Source: Burkholderia sp. Bp9142
Lineage (GTDB): Bacteria; Pseudomonadota; Gammaproteobacteria; Burkholderiales; Burkholderiaceae
Reading direction: 5' to 3'
DNA length: 64,000 bases
Assembly (NCBI RefSeq): GCF_003853415.1
Contig: NZ_QTPP01000008.1
Coordinates: forward strand, 1 to 64,000
The position numbers and the translations under genes are program-made. Position 1 is the stretch's first letter. Every line of letters begins with the position of its first letter. The notes beneath the pieces were generated by a model, which did not search any database, was not told where the DNA came from, and worked only from the letters and a program-made list of their open reading frames with translations. Positions 1 to 9,193 of the stretch are shown piece by piece.

Positions 1-2388
1 TGGAACACCAGCTTCAACGCCGTCGAAGGCGTGAATGACGTACAGGTTCGGCAGACCGATGTCGCAGGCAACACGTCCGATCCGACTTCGCTCAGCTTCA
101 CGCTCGATACCTCGGCTGCTGCGCCCGGCGTTGCGTTGACCACCGACTCCGGCAGCAGCGCCGCCGACCACATCACCAATGTCGGCACACTCAACGTATC
201 CGGCGTTGAAACTGGTGCAGTTGTCGAATACTCGACCGACGGCGGCCATACCTGGAACACCAGCTTCAACGCCGTCGAAGGCGTGAATGACGTACAGGTT
301 CGGCAGACCGATGTCGCAGGCAACACGTCGAACCCGACTTCGCTCAGCTTCACGCTCGACACCTCGTCCGCCGCGCCCGGTGTTGCGTTGACGACCGACT
401 CCGGCAGCAGCGCCGCTGACCACATCACCAATGTCGGCACACTCAACGTATCCGGAGTTGAGACTGGCGCAGTTATCGAATACTCGACCGACGGCGGCCA
501 TACTTGGAACACCAGCTTCAACGCCGTCGAAGGCACGAACGATATACAGGTTCGGCAAACCGACGTCGCAGGCAACACGTCGAACCCGACTTCGCTCAGC
601 TTCACGCTCGACACCTCGGCCGCTGCACCCGGCGTTGCGTTGACCACCGATTCCGGCAGCAGCGCCACCGACCACGTCACCAATGTCGGCACACTCAACG
701 TATCCGGCGTTGAAACTGGCGCAGTTATCGAATACTCGACCGACGGCGGCCATACCTGGAACACCAGCTTCAACGCCGTCGAAGGCACGAACGACGTACA
801 GGTTCGGCAAACCGACGTCGCAGGCAACACGTCGAATCCGACCTCGTTCAGCTTCACGCTCGATACCTCGGCCACTGCGCCCGGTATCGCGTTGACCACC
901 GATTCCGGCAGCAGTTCCACCGACCACATCACCAACGTCGGCACGTTGAATCTCACCGGTGTCGAAACTGGCGCAGTTGTCGAATACTCGACCGACGGCG
1001 GCCATACCTGGAACACCAGCTTCAACGCCGTCGAAGGCGTGAACGACGTACAGGTCCGGCAGACCGATATCGCAGGCAACACGTCGGACCCGACTTCGCT
1101 CAGCTTCACGCTCGACACCTCGGCGGCTGCGCCCAGCGTCGCGCTGACGACCGATTCCGGCAGCAGCGCCACCGACCACATCTCTAACGTCGGCACGCTC
1201 AACGTCACTGGCATCGAAACCGGCGCCATCGTGCAGTACAGCGTCGACAACGGTTCGCATTGGAGCACCAGCTTCAGCGCCGTCGAAGGCGTGAACAACG
1301 TGCAAGTCCGACAGATCGACGTCGCGGGCAACATATCGTCGGCCACGTCTTTCGGTTTCACACTCGATACCTCGGCTGCTGCACCCGGCGTTGCGCTGAC
1401 CACCGATTCCGGTAGCAGCGCCACAGATCACATCACCAATGTTGGTACGCTGAATCTCACTAGTGTCGAAACCGGCGCCATCGTCGAATACTCGACGGAC
1501 GGCGGCCATACCTGGAACACCAGTTTCAACGCCGTCGATGGCACGAATGACGTACAGGTCCGGCAAACCGATATTGCGGGCAACACATCGGCGCCCACGT
1601 CCTTCAGCTTCACGCTCGATACTTCGGCCGCTGCACCCGGCGTTGCACTGACCACCGATTCCGGTAGCAGCGCCACCGACCACATCACCAACGTCGGTAC
1701 GCTCGACGTCACTGGCATCGAAACCGGCGCCACCGTGCAATACAGCGTCGACAACGGTTCGCATTGGAACACCAGCTTCAGCGCCGTCGAAGGGTTGAAC
1801 AATGTGCAGGTTCGGCAGATCGATGTCGCCGGCAATACATCGGCACCCACGTCCTTCAGCTTCACGCTCGATACGTCAGCCGCTGCACCCGGCGTTGCGC
1901 TGACCACCGACTCCGGCAGCAGCACCACCGACCACATCACCAACGTCGGCACGCTGAACGTCTCAGGCATCGAAACCGGCGCCACCGTGCAATACAGCGT
2001 CGACAACGGCTCGCATTGGAGCACGAACTTCAGCGCCGTCGAAGGATTGAACAATGTGCAGGTTCGGCAGATCGACGTCGCAGGCAACACGTCCTCGACC
2101 ACGTCCTTCAGCTTCACGCTCGATACGTCAGCCGCTGCACCCGGCGTTGCGCTGACCACCGACTCCGGCAGCAGCACCACCGACCACATCACCAACATCG
2201 GCACGCTGAACGTCTCAGGCATCGAAACCGGCGCCACCGTGCAGTACAGCGTCGACAACGGCTCGCATTGGAACACCAGCTTCAGCGCCGTCGAAGGCGT
2301 GAACAACGTGCAAGTCCGTCAGATCGACATCGCGGGCAATATCTCGAACGCCACGAGCTTCAGCTTCACGCTCGACACCACCGCGCCG
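1..2388 (+). repeat. Tandem 252-bp coding repeats (9 full copies plus one partial)
   Basis: The unit is 252 bp (84 codons); for example the segment starting near 121 recurs near 373 almost unchanged. Two module types can be told apart by one loop. Type A reads EYSTDGGHTWNTSFNAVEG and type B reads QYSVDNGSHWNTSFSAVEG. Following the partial first copy (A), the order of full copies is A-A-A-A-B-A-B-B-B. The repeats are in frame and part of the adhesin gene, and are prone to recombination that would change adhesin length. Confidence 0.93.
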
Positions 2389-4065
2389 TCGACGCTGTCA
2401 TGGCAATTCGCCGGCCACACGCTGACCACCACCACCGACACGTCCGACGTGTGGAAGGTCCTGGTCCACGACAACACGACCAATGCCGATTACACCGCCA
2501 CGCAGCAAACCGCCGGAACCTGGACCCTCTCGCAACAGAGCCTCAATCTCAACAAGGACTCCGTCACCGTGACCGAGTGGGACACGGCGGGCAACTCGCG
2601 CTCGTCCACCCACGTGGCGCCCGCCGGGTTCGCCGGATCGGAAATCAACCTGGCGCTCGCCGATCCGTCCGGCCACGCGTCCGATCTCGCGGTGACGATC
2701 GCCGGCATCCCGTCCGGCTGGACGCTGAATGCCGGCACCGACCTCGGCAACGGTGCATGGCTCGTGCCGACGAACGACCTCGGCGCGCTCACCGTCACGC
2801 CGCCCACCTCCTTCACCGGCGCCACCGTGCTCACGGTGACCGAAACCTGGACGGCCGCGGACGGCAGTCACGCAGCCGCCACGATCGCGGACAACGTCGA
2901 AGCGTACGCGGCCAACGCACCGATCTTCGCGTGGTCGGGCGACGACCAGCTGACGGGATCCGCCGGCCACGACCTGTTCGTCCTCTCGCAGCCGATCGGC
3001 AACGACACGCTGCACACGTTCGACCTCGCCGCCGACAAGATCGATCTCGTGGGCTTCACGGGCATCGCAAACTTCAGCGACGTCCAGGCGCATTTGGCAG
3101 ACGACGCCAACGGCAATGCGGTGCTCACACTGGGCGACGGCGCGACCATCACGGTGACGGGCATTCATTCGGCCGACCTCACCAGCAACAACTTCGTGTT
3201 CGACCAGGAACCGGTCGTGCAGAACGCCGGCATCATGACGGTGAACGACGGTGCGATGCTGCCGATCGGCGGGACCGTGGAGAACACGGGCACGATCGCA
3301 CTCGGTTCGACCGGCGACATCACCCGCTTCGAAATCCTCGCGAAGAGCGCGACGCTGGAAGGCGGCGGACACGTGACGCTGTCCGACGACAGCCACAATG
3401 TCGTGTTCGGCAGCACGCCTGATGCAACGCTCGTGAACGTCGACAACACGATCGCGGGCGCCGGCCAGCTCGGCGCCGGCCAACTGACGCTCGTCAACGA
3501 AGGAACGATCGTCGCCGACGGCGCCAACGCGCTCGTCATCGACACGGGCACGCACGCCGTCGCCAATGCCGGCACGCTCGAAGCCACGGGCAGCGGCGGC
3601 CTCGTGATCGAAAGCGCGGTGACCAATACGGGCAACCTGTGGGCCAACAACGGCAACCTGACGATCCACGGCGACGTGACGGGCGCCGGCAGCGCGACGA
3701 TCAGCGGCGCCGCGACGCTCGAGTTCGGCGGCGCGTCCGCGGAAAACACGACGTTCGCCGACGGCGCCGCGGGGACGCTCAAGCTGGATCAGTCCGCCGG
3801 CTTCACCGGTACGGTCAGCGGTTTCGGCGCCGGCGACGCGCTCGACCTGACCGACGTGCTGTTCGGCGATCACACGACGCTGAGCTTCACGGCCAACGAC
3901 GCGGGAACGGGCGGCACGCTCACGGTCAGCGACGGCACCCACACCGCGCAGGTCGCGCTTCAGGTCAATCTGTCGGGCGGCAGCTTCCAGCTCGCACACG
4001 ATCAGGGCAGCGGCACCGTAATCACTTACGTCCCGCCGCCGCTGCCCCACGTGCAGGAGGTTTGA
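1..4065 (+). CDS. Giant Ig-like repeat adhesin, BapA/LapA type (3' part)
   Basis: The frame is open from base 1, so the N-terminus lies outside the window; 1354 codons are visible. The first ~795 residues are near-identical 84-residue bacterial Ig-like modules (core 'DSGSS', 'VQVRQTDVAGN', 'FTLDTSA'). A region with one RTX-like motif (GDDQLTGSAGHDLFV, about nt 2938-2982) follows, then beta-helix-like repeats rich in 'NTGT' motifs. The C-terminus (FTGTVSGFGAGDALDLTD...) is of a kind common in large type I secreted beta-strand-repeat proteins. Such proteins act at the cell surface in biofilm formation and adhesion. A TolC-family gene begins 7 bp downstream, which supports type I secretion. The ABC and membrane-fusion partners are not in the window. 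Family assignment is firm; the ligand is unknown. Confidence 0.9.
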   Translation, partial: WNTSFNAVEGVNDVQVRQTDVAGNTSDPTSLSFTLDTSAAAPGVALTTDSGSSAADHITNVGTLNVSGVETGAVVEYSTDGGHTWNTSFNAVEGVNDVQVRQTDVAGNTSNPTSLSFTLDTSSAAPGVALTTDSGSSAADHITNVGTLNVSGVETGAVIEYSTDGGHTWNTSFNAVEGTNDIQVRQTDVAGNTSNPTSLSFTLDTSAAAPGVALTTDSGSSATDHVTNVGTLNVSGVETGAVIEYSTDGGHTWNTSFNAVEGTNDVQVRQTDVAGNTSNPTSFSFTLDTSATAPGIALTTDSGSSSTDHITNVGTLNLTGVETGAVVEYSTDGGHTWNTSFNAVEGVNDVQVRQTDIAGNTSDPTSLSFTLDTSAAAPSVALTTDSGSSATDHISNVGTLNVTGIETGAIVQYSVDNGSHWSTSFSAVEGVNNVQVRQIDVAGNISSATSFGFTLDTSAAAPGVALTTDSGSSATDHITNVGTLNLTSVETGAIVEYSTDGGHTWNTSFNAVDGTNDVQVRQTDIAGNTSAPTSFSFTLDTSAAAPGVALTTDSGSSATDHITNVGTLDVTGIETGATVQYSVDNGSHWNTSFSAVEGLNNVQVRQIDVAGNTSAPTSFSFTLDTSAAAPGVALTTDSGSSTTDHITNVGTLNVSGIETGATVQYSVDNGSHWSTNFSAVEGLNNVQVRQIDVAGNTSSTTSFSFTLDTSAAAPGVALTTDSGSSTTDHITNIGTLNVSGIETGATVQYSVDNGSHWNTSFSAVEGVNNVQVRQIDIAGNISNATSFSFTLDTTAPSTLSWQFAGHTLTTTTDTSDVWKVLVHDNTTNADYTATQQTAGTWTLSQQSLNLNKDSVTVTEWDTAGNSRSSTHVAPAGFAGSEINLALADPSGHASDLAVTIAGIPSGWTLNAGTDLGNGAWLVPTNDLGALTVTPPTSFTGATVLTVTETWTAADGSHAAATIADNVEAYAANAPIFAWSGDDQLTGSAGHDLFVLSQPIGNDTLHTFDLAADKIDLVGFTGIANFSDVQAHLADDANGNAVLTLGDGATITVTGIHSADLTSNNFVFDQEPVVQNAGIMTVNDGAMLPIGGTVENTGTIALGSTGDITRFEILAKSATLEGGGHVTLSDDSHNVVFGSTPDATLVNVDNTIAGAGQLGAGQLTLVNEGTIVADGANALVIDTGTHAVANAGTLEATGSGGLVIESAVTNTGNLWANNGNLTIHGDVTGAGSATISGAATLEFGGASAENTTFADGAAGTLKLDQSAGFTGTVSGFGAGDALDLTDVLFGDHTTLSFTANDAGTGGTLTVSDGTHTAQVALQVNLSGGSFQLAHDQGSGTVITYVPPPLPHVQEV

Positions 4066-4072
4066 GCCGATC

Positions 4073-5458
4073 ATGAACAAAATGCGTCCTCTGCTTGCCG
4101 TGCTCGCATTCGCGTCGGCGCTCGCGGGCACCGCCGCGCCCGCCGCCGCGCCCGCCGCCGCGCAAAGCCTGCAGGAAGCGGTCGAGCAGGCGATCCGGAC
4201 CAACCCCGAGGTCCTTGCCACGACATACAACCGCGAAGCGGCGGATCAGGGCCTGAAGCACGCGCGGGCCGGCTACCTGCCTCGCGTGGACGTCGACGCG
4301 GCGATCGGCAAGGAGCAGCGCGACGATGTCGAAACGCGTCTGCTCGGTCTGAACCGGACGACATTCACGCACCGGACGGCCAGCGTCACGTTGTCGCAAA
4401 TGCTGTTCGACGGTTTCGCGGTCCGGAGCGAAGTGGCCCGGCAGCGGGCACGCATCGACTCGTCCGCGAATCGCGTCGCGTCCACGTCGGAGGATGTGGC
4501 ACTACGCGTGGTGGGCGCGTACCTGGAAGTCCTGCGGCGCCAGGAAACGGTCGCCGCCGCCACCGACAATCTGGAATCCCACCGCCGGATCCACGATCAG
4601 ATCCAGCTGCGCAGCGACCGCGGCGTCGGCCGACGCGCCGATCTTTACCAGGCGGAAAGCCGGCTGGCGCTCGCCCAGGACAACTTGCGGTCCGAGCAAA
4701 GCAACCTGAAAGACGCCGAAGTGGCCTACGCCCGGCTGGTGGGCGTGCCACCGGATGTGCTCGTCAAGCCGGTCGCGCCGGAAGCCGCGCTGCCGCAGAC
4801 GGAACGATTCGCCCTGGATACGGCGCTGGCGAACCACCCGTCCCTCGGAGCCGCCGATGCGGACGTCGCCCAGGCCAATGCGCAATATGACGTGGCGAAG
4901 GCCGCACTATGGCCGCGCGTCGACCTGGAACTCAGCGCGAGCCATGACCGTGACGGCGTGCTCGGTCCGACGAACGACCGCCGCGTGATGCTGCGGCTGC
5001 GCTACAACCTGTTCCAGGGCGGCGCCGACAAGGCTCGAATCGGCGAAGCGCATGCGCAGATCCGGGAAGCAGAGGAAGACCGGAACCGCACGCGCCTCGA
5101 GATCGCGGAAAGCGAATCGCACGCCTACAACGCGTACGTCACCGCACGCGACCGGCTGGTCGTGCTCAAGCAGTACGTCGATTCCAGCGCGTCGACGCGC
5201 GAAGCGTACCTGTTGCAGTTCGGCATCGGTCAACGTTCGCTGCTCGACCTGCTCAACGCGGAGAACGAGTATTACAGCGCGCGCATCGATTACATCAGCG
5301 GCCAGTATGCGGAAGTGGCGAGCGCATACCGCGTGTTCGCCGGGATGGGGCAGTTGCTCGACACGCTTCACGTCGCACGGCCGGCGCAGGCGTGGGGCGC
5401 CGGCGTCGTGCAGCCGGCGGTGGCCTTCGACCGGCGCGCAACCGGTCCCGGCAAATGA
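4073..5458 (+). CDS. TolC-family outer-membrane efflux/type I secretion channel
   Basis: This 461-residue protein has a signal peptide (about residues 1-32, with an Ala/Pro-rich tail ending AAAQS) and two outer-membrane efflux repeats, 'SLQEAVEQAIRTNPEVL' at the N-terminus and 'VMLRLRYNLFQGG' midway. TolC-type trimers form the outer-membrane and periplasmic duct of type I secretion systems. The length matches the family. Its ribosome-binding site (AGGAGG, 4055-4060) lies inside the end of the adhesin gene, so the two are probably co-transcribed and this is likely the dedicated exit channel for the adhesin. A strong GC hairpin follows the stop codon. Confidence 0.9.
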   Translation: MNKMRPLLAVLAFASALAGTAAPAAAPAAAQSLQEAVEQAIRTNPEVLATTYNREAADQGLKHARAGYLPRVDVDAAIGKEQRDDVETRLLGLNRTTFTHRTASVTLSQMLFDGFAVRSEVARQRARIDSSANRVASTSEDVALRVVGAYLEVLRRQETVAAATDNLESHRRIHDQIQLRSDRGVGRRADLYQAESRLALAQDNLRSEQSNLKDAEVAYARLVGVPPDVLVKPVAPEAALPQTERFALDTALANHPSLGAADADVAQANAQYDVAKAALWPRVDLELSASHDRDGVLGPTNDRRVMLRLRYNLFQGGADKARIGEAHAQIREAEEDRNRTRLEIAESESHAYNAYVTARDRLVVLKQYVDSSASTREAYLLQFGIGQRSLLDLLNAENEYYSARIDYISGQYAEVASAYRVFAGMGQLLDTLHVARPAQAWGAGVVQPAVAFDRRATGPGK

Positions 5459-5464
5459 ATGACA

Positions 5465-5498
5465 GGGCCCCGCGGTCGGCATGCCGTCCGCGGGGCCC
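5465..5498. terminator. GC-rich hairpin between convergent genes
   Basis: The arms GGGCCCCGCGG (5465-5475) and CCGCGGGGCCC (5488-5498) pair perfectly over 11 bp. The 12-nt loop holds a further CGGC/GCCG pairing. It lies just after the tolC-like stop and before the convergent adhesin stop at 5579. There is no T-run, so efficiency is uncertain, but the position suits a bidirectional terminator. Confidence 0.6.
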
Positions 5499-5578
5499 CG
5501 TAGTCGTCGAAGGTGCGGGACGCGTCGCGCCTCGTCCGCATGCCCCGCCCCCCGACGTTCAACCGGCTTCGCGCTGCG

Positions 5579-8500
5579 TCAGAACTGATAACCCGCCCCG
5601 ACCACCGCGCCGAAATCCGACCGCGCATTGCCCGTCACCGATGCCTTGACGACCCAGCGATTGCTCTCCGTCACGTACGAATACCCGGCCGCGAACCCTT
5701 GCTGCCCGTGATAGTTCGAGGTCGCCGCCGACACCATCGAGCGCCCGGCCCCCGTCGGCTGCGGCAAGCCGGCCACCGCCATCGCCGACGCCACGCCGCC
5801 GTACATGTCCTTCTTCAGGTCGTTGAACGCGTTGTACACCTGCCCGATCCGCTGGTCGGTGTAGCCTTTCGCCTGCGTCGACGCGGCATTGAGGTTGTCG
5901 TTCAGCTGCTGCACGTTCACCGCGTCGGTCGGCGCCGTGCCGGCCGCCACATTCGTAATCTGACGCTCGCTGCCCTTCGCGCCGACCGAGAACGAATTGT
6001 CGCGATCCGCAACCGAACCCTGGCCGACCGCCACCGCATTCTTGCCGGTTGCCGTCGCCGTCGAGCCGATCGAACCCGCATCGGCACGCGCGATCCACGT
6101 CGAGTTCGCGTCCGTCGCCGCCGCGCGGACCTTGTCGTTCGCCGCCGCGGTCTTCAGCGCGTCGTTGAACTGCGCCATGTTGACCGCGTCGTTGGCGTTC
6201 ACACCCGCCGCGACACCGGTCAGCACGCGGTCGCCCGCCGTGCCGGAGAAGTCCACGCGGGTGCCGCCCGAGTCCTTGCCGACCGTGATCGTGCCGTTCG
6301 GGTCCTGCTGCTGCACGAGCCCGGCCTTGCCGTTCGCGATGTTGGTCACGTTGTCCTGCAGGTTCGCGATATCGGTCGTGTTCTTCGACACCTGCTGGTT
6401 GGTCGCGTAGAGCTGCGAGCCGTTCACCGCATCCGTGCTGGTCGCGCCGAGCGTGCCAGCCTTCACGTTGGTGATGCGCGTGCCGCCCGCGCCGCCGAGC
6501 GTGATCGAGCCCTTCGACGCATCGTCGTACTGCACCGCGAGCGCGCCGAGCTGGTCGAGGTTCGACTGCACCGACTTCAGCTGCTTCACGTTCACCGCAT
6601 CCGTATCGTCGGTACCGGCCGCGACGTTCTTCAGCACGACCGACGCGTTCGGGTTGCCGCCGATCAGCGACACCGAATTCAGCCGATTGCCGTTGCCGTC
6701 GACGTCGTACTTGACGACGTTCTTCACGGCCTCGCCCGTCTGGTTCGACACCTGCGTGATCTGCTGCTCGAGGTCGGACTTCGCGCCGTACAACTGGCCG
6801 CCGTTCACCGCGTCCGTGCTGGCGGCGGCGACGTTGCCGTCGGCGACGCTGGTCAGCTTCGTCGGCGCGCCGCCGCGTGCGGCGCTGTAGGCGCCGAGCG
6901 TCGGGTCGAACTGCAGCGCATCCTTCTGCAACCCGGTGATCGCGGTGGTATTGCCTGCAATGTTGGTTTCGGCGTTGCCGATCCGCGTTTCGTGGTTCTC
7001 GAGCGTCGTCGTATTGCTGCCGACGCGGCCATCGAGGTTCGTCAGCGCGTCGCCGACGTTGTTGAACGAGCCGCCACCGACCTTGTAGGACGGCGCCGTG
7101 ATCGAGCCATCCGTATTCGCGGTCGCACCGCCGCCGAGCGCGGCTGCCGTACCGTCGATCGTACGGCGCAACTGCGCGCCGTTTACCGCATCCGTGCTGC
7201 CGGGCGACACGCCGCCTTCCGCGACGTTGGTCACGCGCACCGGCGTCCCGCCGTTGCCCGCGCCTAGCGAGACCTGCCGCTTGCTGGCGTCGTCGTACTT
7301 CACGGCGAGCGCGTCGAGCTGGCTCGTGCCGTCGTGAACCGCCGCTTTCAGCTGGTCGACGTTGACCGCGTCGGTGCCGTTCTGGCCGGCAGCGAGGTTG
7401 CCGATGCGTTGCGGGCCGTTGCCGCCGTGGCTCGCGTCGTAGGTGCCGAGGCTCGCGTTCCATTGCAGCGCATCCTGCTGCAGCGCCGCGATATTGCCGG
7501 TGTTCGTCGTCACCTGGTCGCCGAGCTTCGTCACGCTGTTGCCGACGTTGGCGATCGACTGGTTCAGCGTGTCGGTCGCCTTGCCGAGCTGGCCGACGTT
7601 CACCGCGTCGCTCGCGGCGACGCCGTCCGCGACGTTGTGCAGGCCGACGGGTGCCGGCGCGCCCTGGCCGCCGAGCGTGACGCCGCCATGCGCATCGTCG
7701 TCGTACTGCACCGCGTTCTTCGTCGCGTTGCCGATCTGGTTCGTGATCGACGTGCTCAGGTTGCCGATCGTCGTGCTGACGCTGTTGGTCACGCTCGTGC
7801 TGAGCGACGCGAAGCCGCTGCCCAATTGCCCGACGTTGACCGCGTCGTGCGCCTCCTTGCCGTCCGCGACGTTGTGCAGCGTCGTGCCGTTCGGACCGGC
7901 GAACGTGACCGAGTCGAAGCCGCTCGGGCCATCGTACTTCACATTGCGCGCATCGGCCGCCTGCAGGCCGCCGATGTTCGACGCGGCCGTGCTCAGCGAC
8001 GCGCCAAGGCCGGTCACGTCATTCCGCAGGTTCGTGATGTTCGCGGCGGCCGTCGACAGCGACGTCTGCAGCGGTGCGACGCTGCCCTTCAGCTGGCCGA
8101 CGTTGACCGCGTCCGTATCGGCGACACCGGCCGCGACACCGCTGATCGTCGTGCCGTTGCCGCCGTCGAGCGCGATCGCGGCATGCGAATCGTCGGTGTA
8201 TTTGACGACGTTCTGCGTCGCCGTCACGATGCTCGTGCTGAGGCTGTTGCCGACGCTGGTCACGCGCTGGTCGACGTTCGCGATCGACGTCGACAGCGTA
8301 TCGCCGACCGACGTCACACGTGCGTCGACGTTGGCGATGCCCGTGCTGAGCGTGCTGTTCACGTTCTTCAGCTGCTGGACGTTCACGGCGTCCGTATCGG
8401 CCGCGCCCGCCGCGACGTTCCTGATCTGGCGCTCGTGGCCGAGCGAGCCGAACGAGACCGCACCGCCAACCGGTGCAGCCGTGCCGCCGAATACCGGCGT

Positions 8501-9193
8501 ACCGCCGTTGTTCGCGCCGACGCTGCCCGAGCCGATCGCGACCTGGTTGTTGTCGTTCGTTTGTGCGCCGGCACCGATCGCGACGGACTGCGTGCCGCCC
8601 GCCCGCGTCTGCGTCGCGGCATCGTAGGATGCACCGTTCGACACGCCGTCGCTCGTGGTCGGATTCGCGCCGCCGATCGCAATCGAGCGATCGCCGCTGG
8701 CCAGCGCCGAGTGGCCGAGTGCGATCGAGCTCGTGCCATGCGCATCGGCAACGTTGCCGAGTGCCATCGAGTAATCGCCGATCGCGGCAGACTGACGCCC
8801 CATCGCGAGCGCCGTATTGCCTTGCGCGACGGCTACCGTGCCGATCGCCGTGGCCGAGTTCGCGAGCGCCTGCGCGCCGACGCCGATCGCAATTCCGCCG
8901 CCGCTGCCGGAGCCGCCCTGGCTGCCCGCATTCGACTGGTCGCCGATCGCGATGCCGCTGGAGCCGGCCTTCGCATTCGTGCCGGACGTGAAGTTGGTGC
9001 TGCTCGTCGCGACGTATGTCCCGCTCTTCGTCGCGACACACAACGGGTTCGTGCCGTCGATGCATTGCCCGTTCAGCGCGTTGTCCGGGTTGCCTCGATC
9101 GACGAAGTTGTCCGCGTGCGCGGCCCCCGCGACCAGCACACCTGCGCTTGCGAACATCGCGGCGACGAGCGCCGAAATCTGGTTCCTCTGCAT
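5579..9193 (-). CDS. Trimeric autotransporter adhesin (YadA/Hia family)
   Basis: A 1204-residue type Vc secreted adhesin. A short Sec signal peptide (residues 1-27, ending AGAAHA) is followed by a YadA-type head of heptad-like repeats (about 80-250; IAIG, TAIG, SIALG motifs). Then come eleven neck or ring motifs of the DAVNVxQL or DAVNGxQL type with coiled-coil stalk between them. The last ~90 residues form a YadA anchor ending in Phe (VVGAGYQF), the four-strand barrel that assembles as a trimer. It lacks the extended ESPR signal found on many Burkholderia homologues. The start ATG follows a GGAG site. It is convergent with the tolC-like gene and probably transcribed from the AT-rich gap upstream. 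The binding target is unknown. Confidence 0.94.
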   Translation of the reverse strand: MQRNQISALVAAMFASAGVLVAGAAHADNFVDRGNPDNALNGQCIDGTNPLCVATKSGTYVATSSTNFTSGTNAKAGSSGIAIGDQSNAGSQGGSGSGGGIAIGVGAQALANSATAIGTVAVAQGNTALAMGRQSAAIGDYSMALGNVADAHGTSSIALGHSALASGDRSIAIGGANPTTSDGVSNGASYDAATQTRAGGTQSVAIGAGAQTNDNNQVAIGSGSVGANNGGTPVFGGTAAPVGGAVSFGSLGHERQIRNVAAGAADTDAVNVQQLKNVNSTLSTGIANVDARVTSVGDTLSTSIANVDQRVTSVGNSLSTSIVTATQNVVKYTDDSHAAIALDGGNGTTISGVAAGVADTDAVNVGQLKGSVAPLQTSLSTAAANITNLRNDVTGLGASLSTAASNIGGLQAADARNVKYDGPSGFDSVTFAGPNGTTLHNVADGKEAHDAVNVGQLGSGFASLSTSVTNSVSTTIGNLSTSITNQIGNATKNAVQYDDDAHGGVTLGGQGAPAPVGLHNVADGVAASDAVNVGQLGKATDTLNQSIANVGNSVTKLGDQVTTNTGNIAALQQDALQWNASLGTYDASHGGNGPQRIGNLAAGQNGTDAVNVDQLKAAVHDGTSQLDALAVKYDDASKRQVSLGAGNGGTPVRVTNVAEGGVSPGSTDAVNGAQLRRTIDGTAAALGGGATANTDGSITAPSYKVGGGSFNNVGDALTNLDGRVGSNTTTLENHETRIGNAETNIAGNTTAITGLQKDALQFDPTLGAYSAARGGAPTKLTSVADGNVAAASTDAVNGGQLYGAKSDLEQQITQVSNQTGEAVKNVVKYDVDGNGNRLNSVSLIGGNPNASVVLKNVAAGTDDTDAVNVKQLKSVQSNLDQLGALAVQYDDASKGSITLGGAGGTRITNVKAGTLGATSTDAVNGSQLYATNQQVSKNTTDIANLQDNVTNIANGKAGLVQQQDPNGTITVGKDSGGTRVDFSGTAGDRVLTGVAAGVNANDAVNMAQFNDALKTAAANDKVRAAATDANSTWIARADAGSIGSTATATGKNAVAVGQGSVADRDNSFSVGAKGSERQITNVAAGTAPTDAVNVQQLNDNLNAASTQAKGYTDQRIGQVYNAFNDLKKDMYGGVASAMAVAGLPQPTGAGRSMVSAATSNYHGQQGFAAGYSYVTESNRWVVKASVTGNARSDFGAVVGAGYQF

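Noticed and set aside
1-2388. Tandem repeats as a CRISPR array
   Set aside because: Period is 252 bp, continuous and in frame with no unique spacers; they encode protein modules.
1428-4230. Long ORFs on the minus strand across the adhesin
   Set aside because: They mirror the repeats and high G+C third positions of the plus-strand gene and have no domain resemblance.
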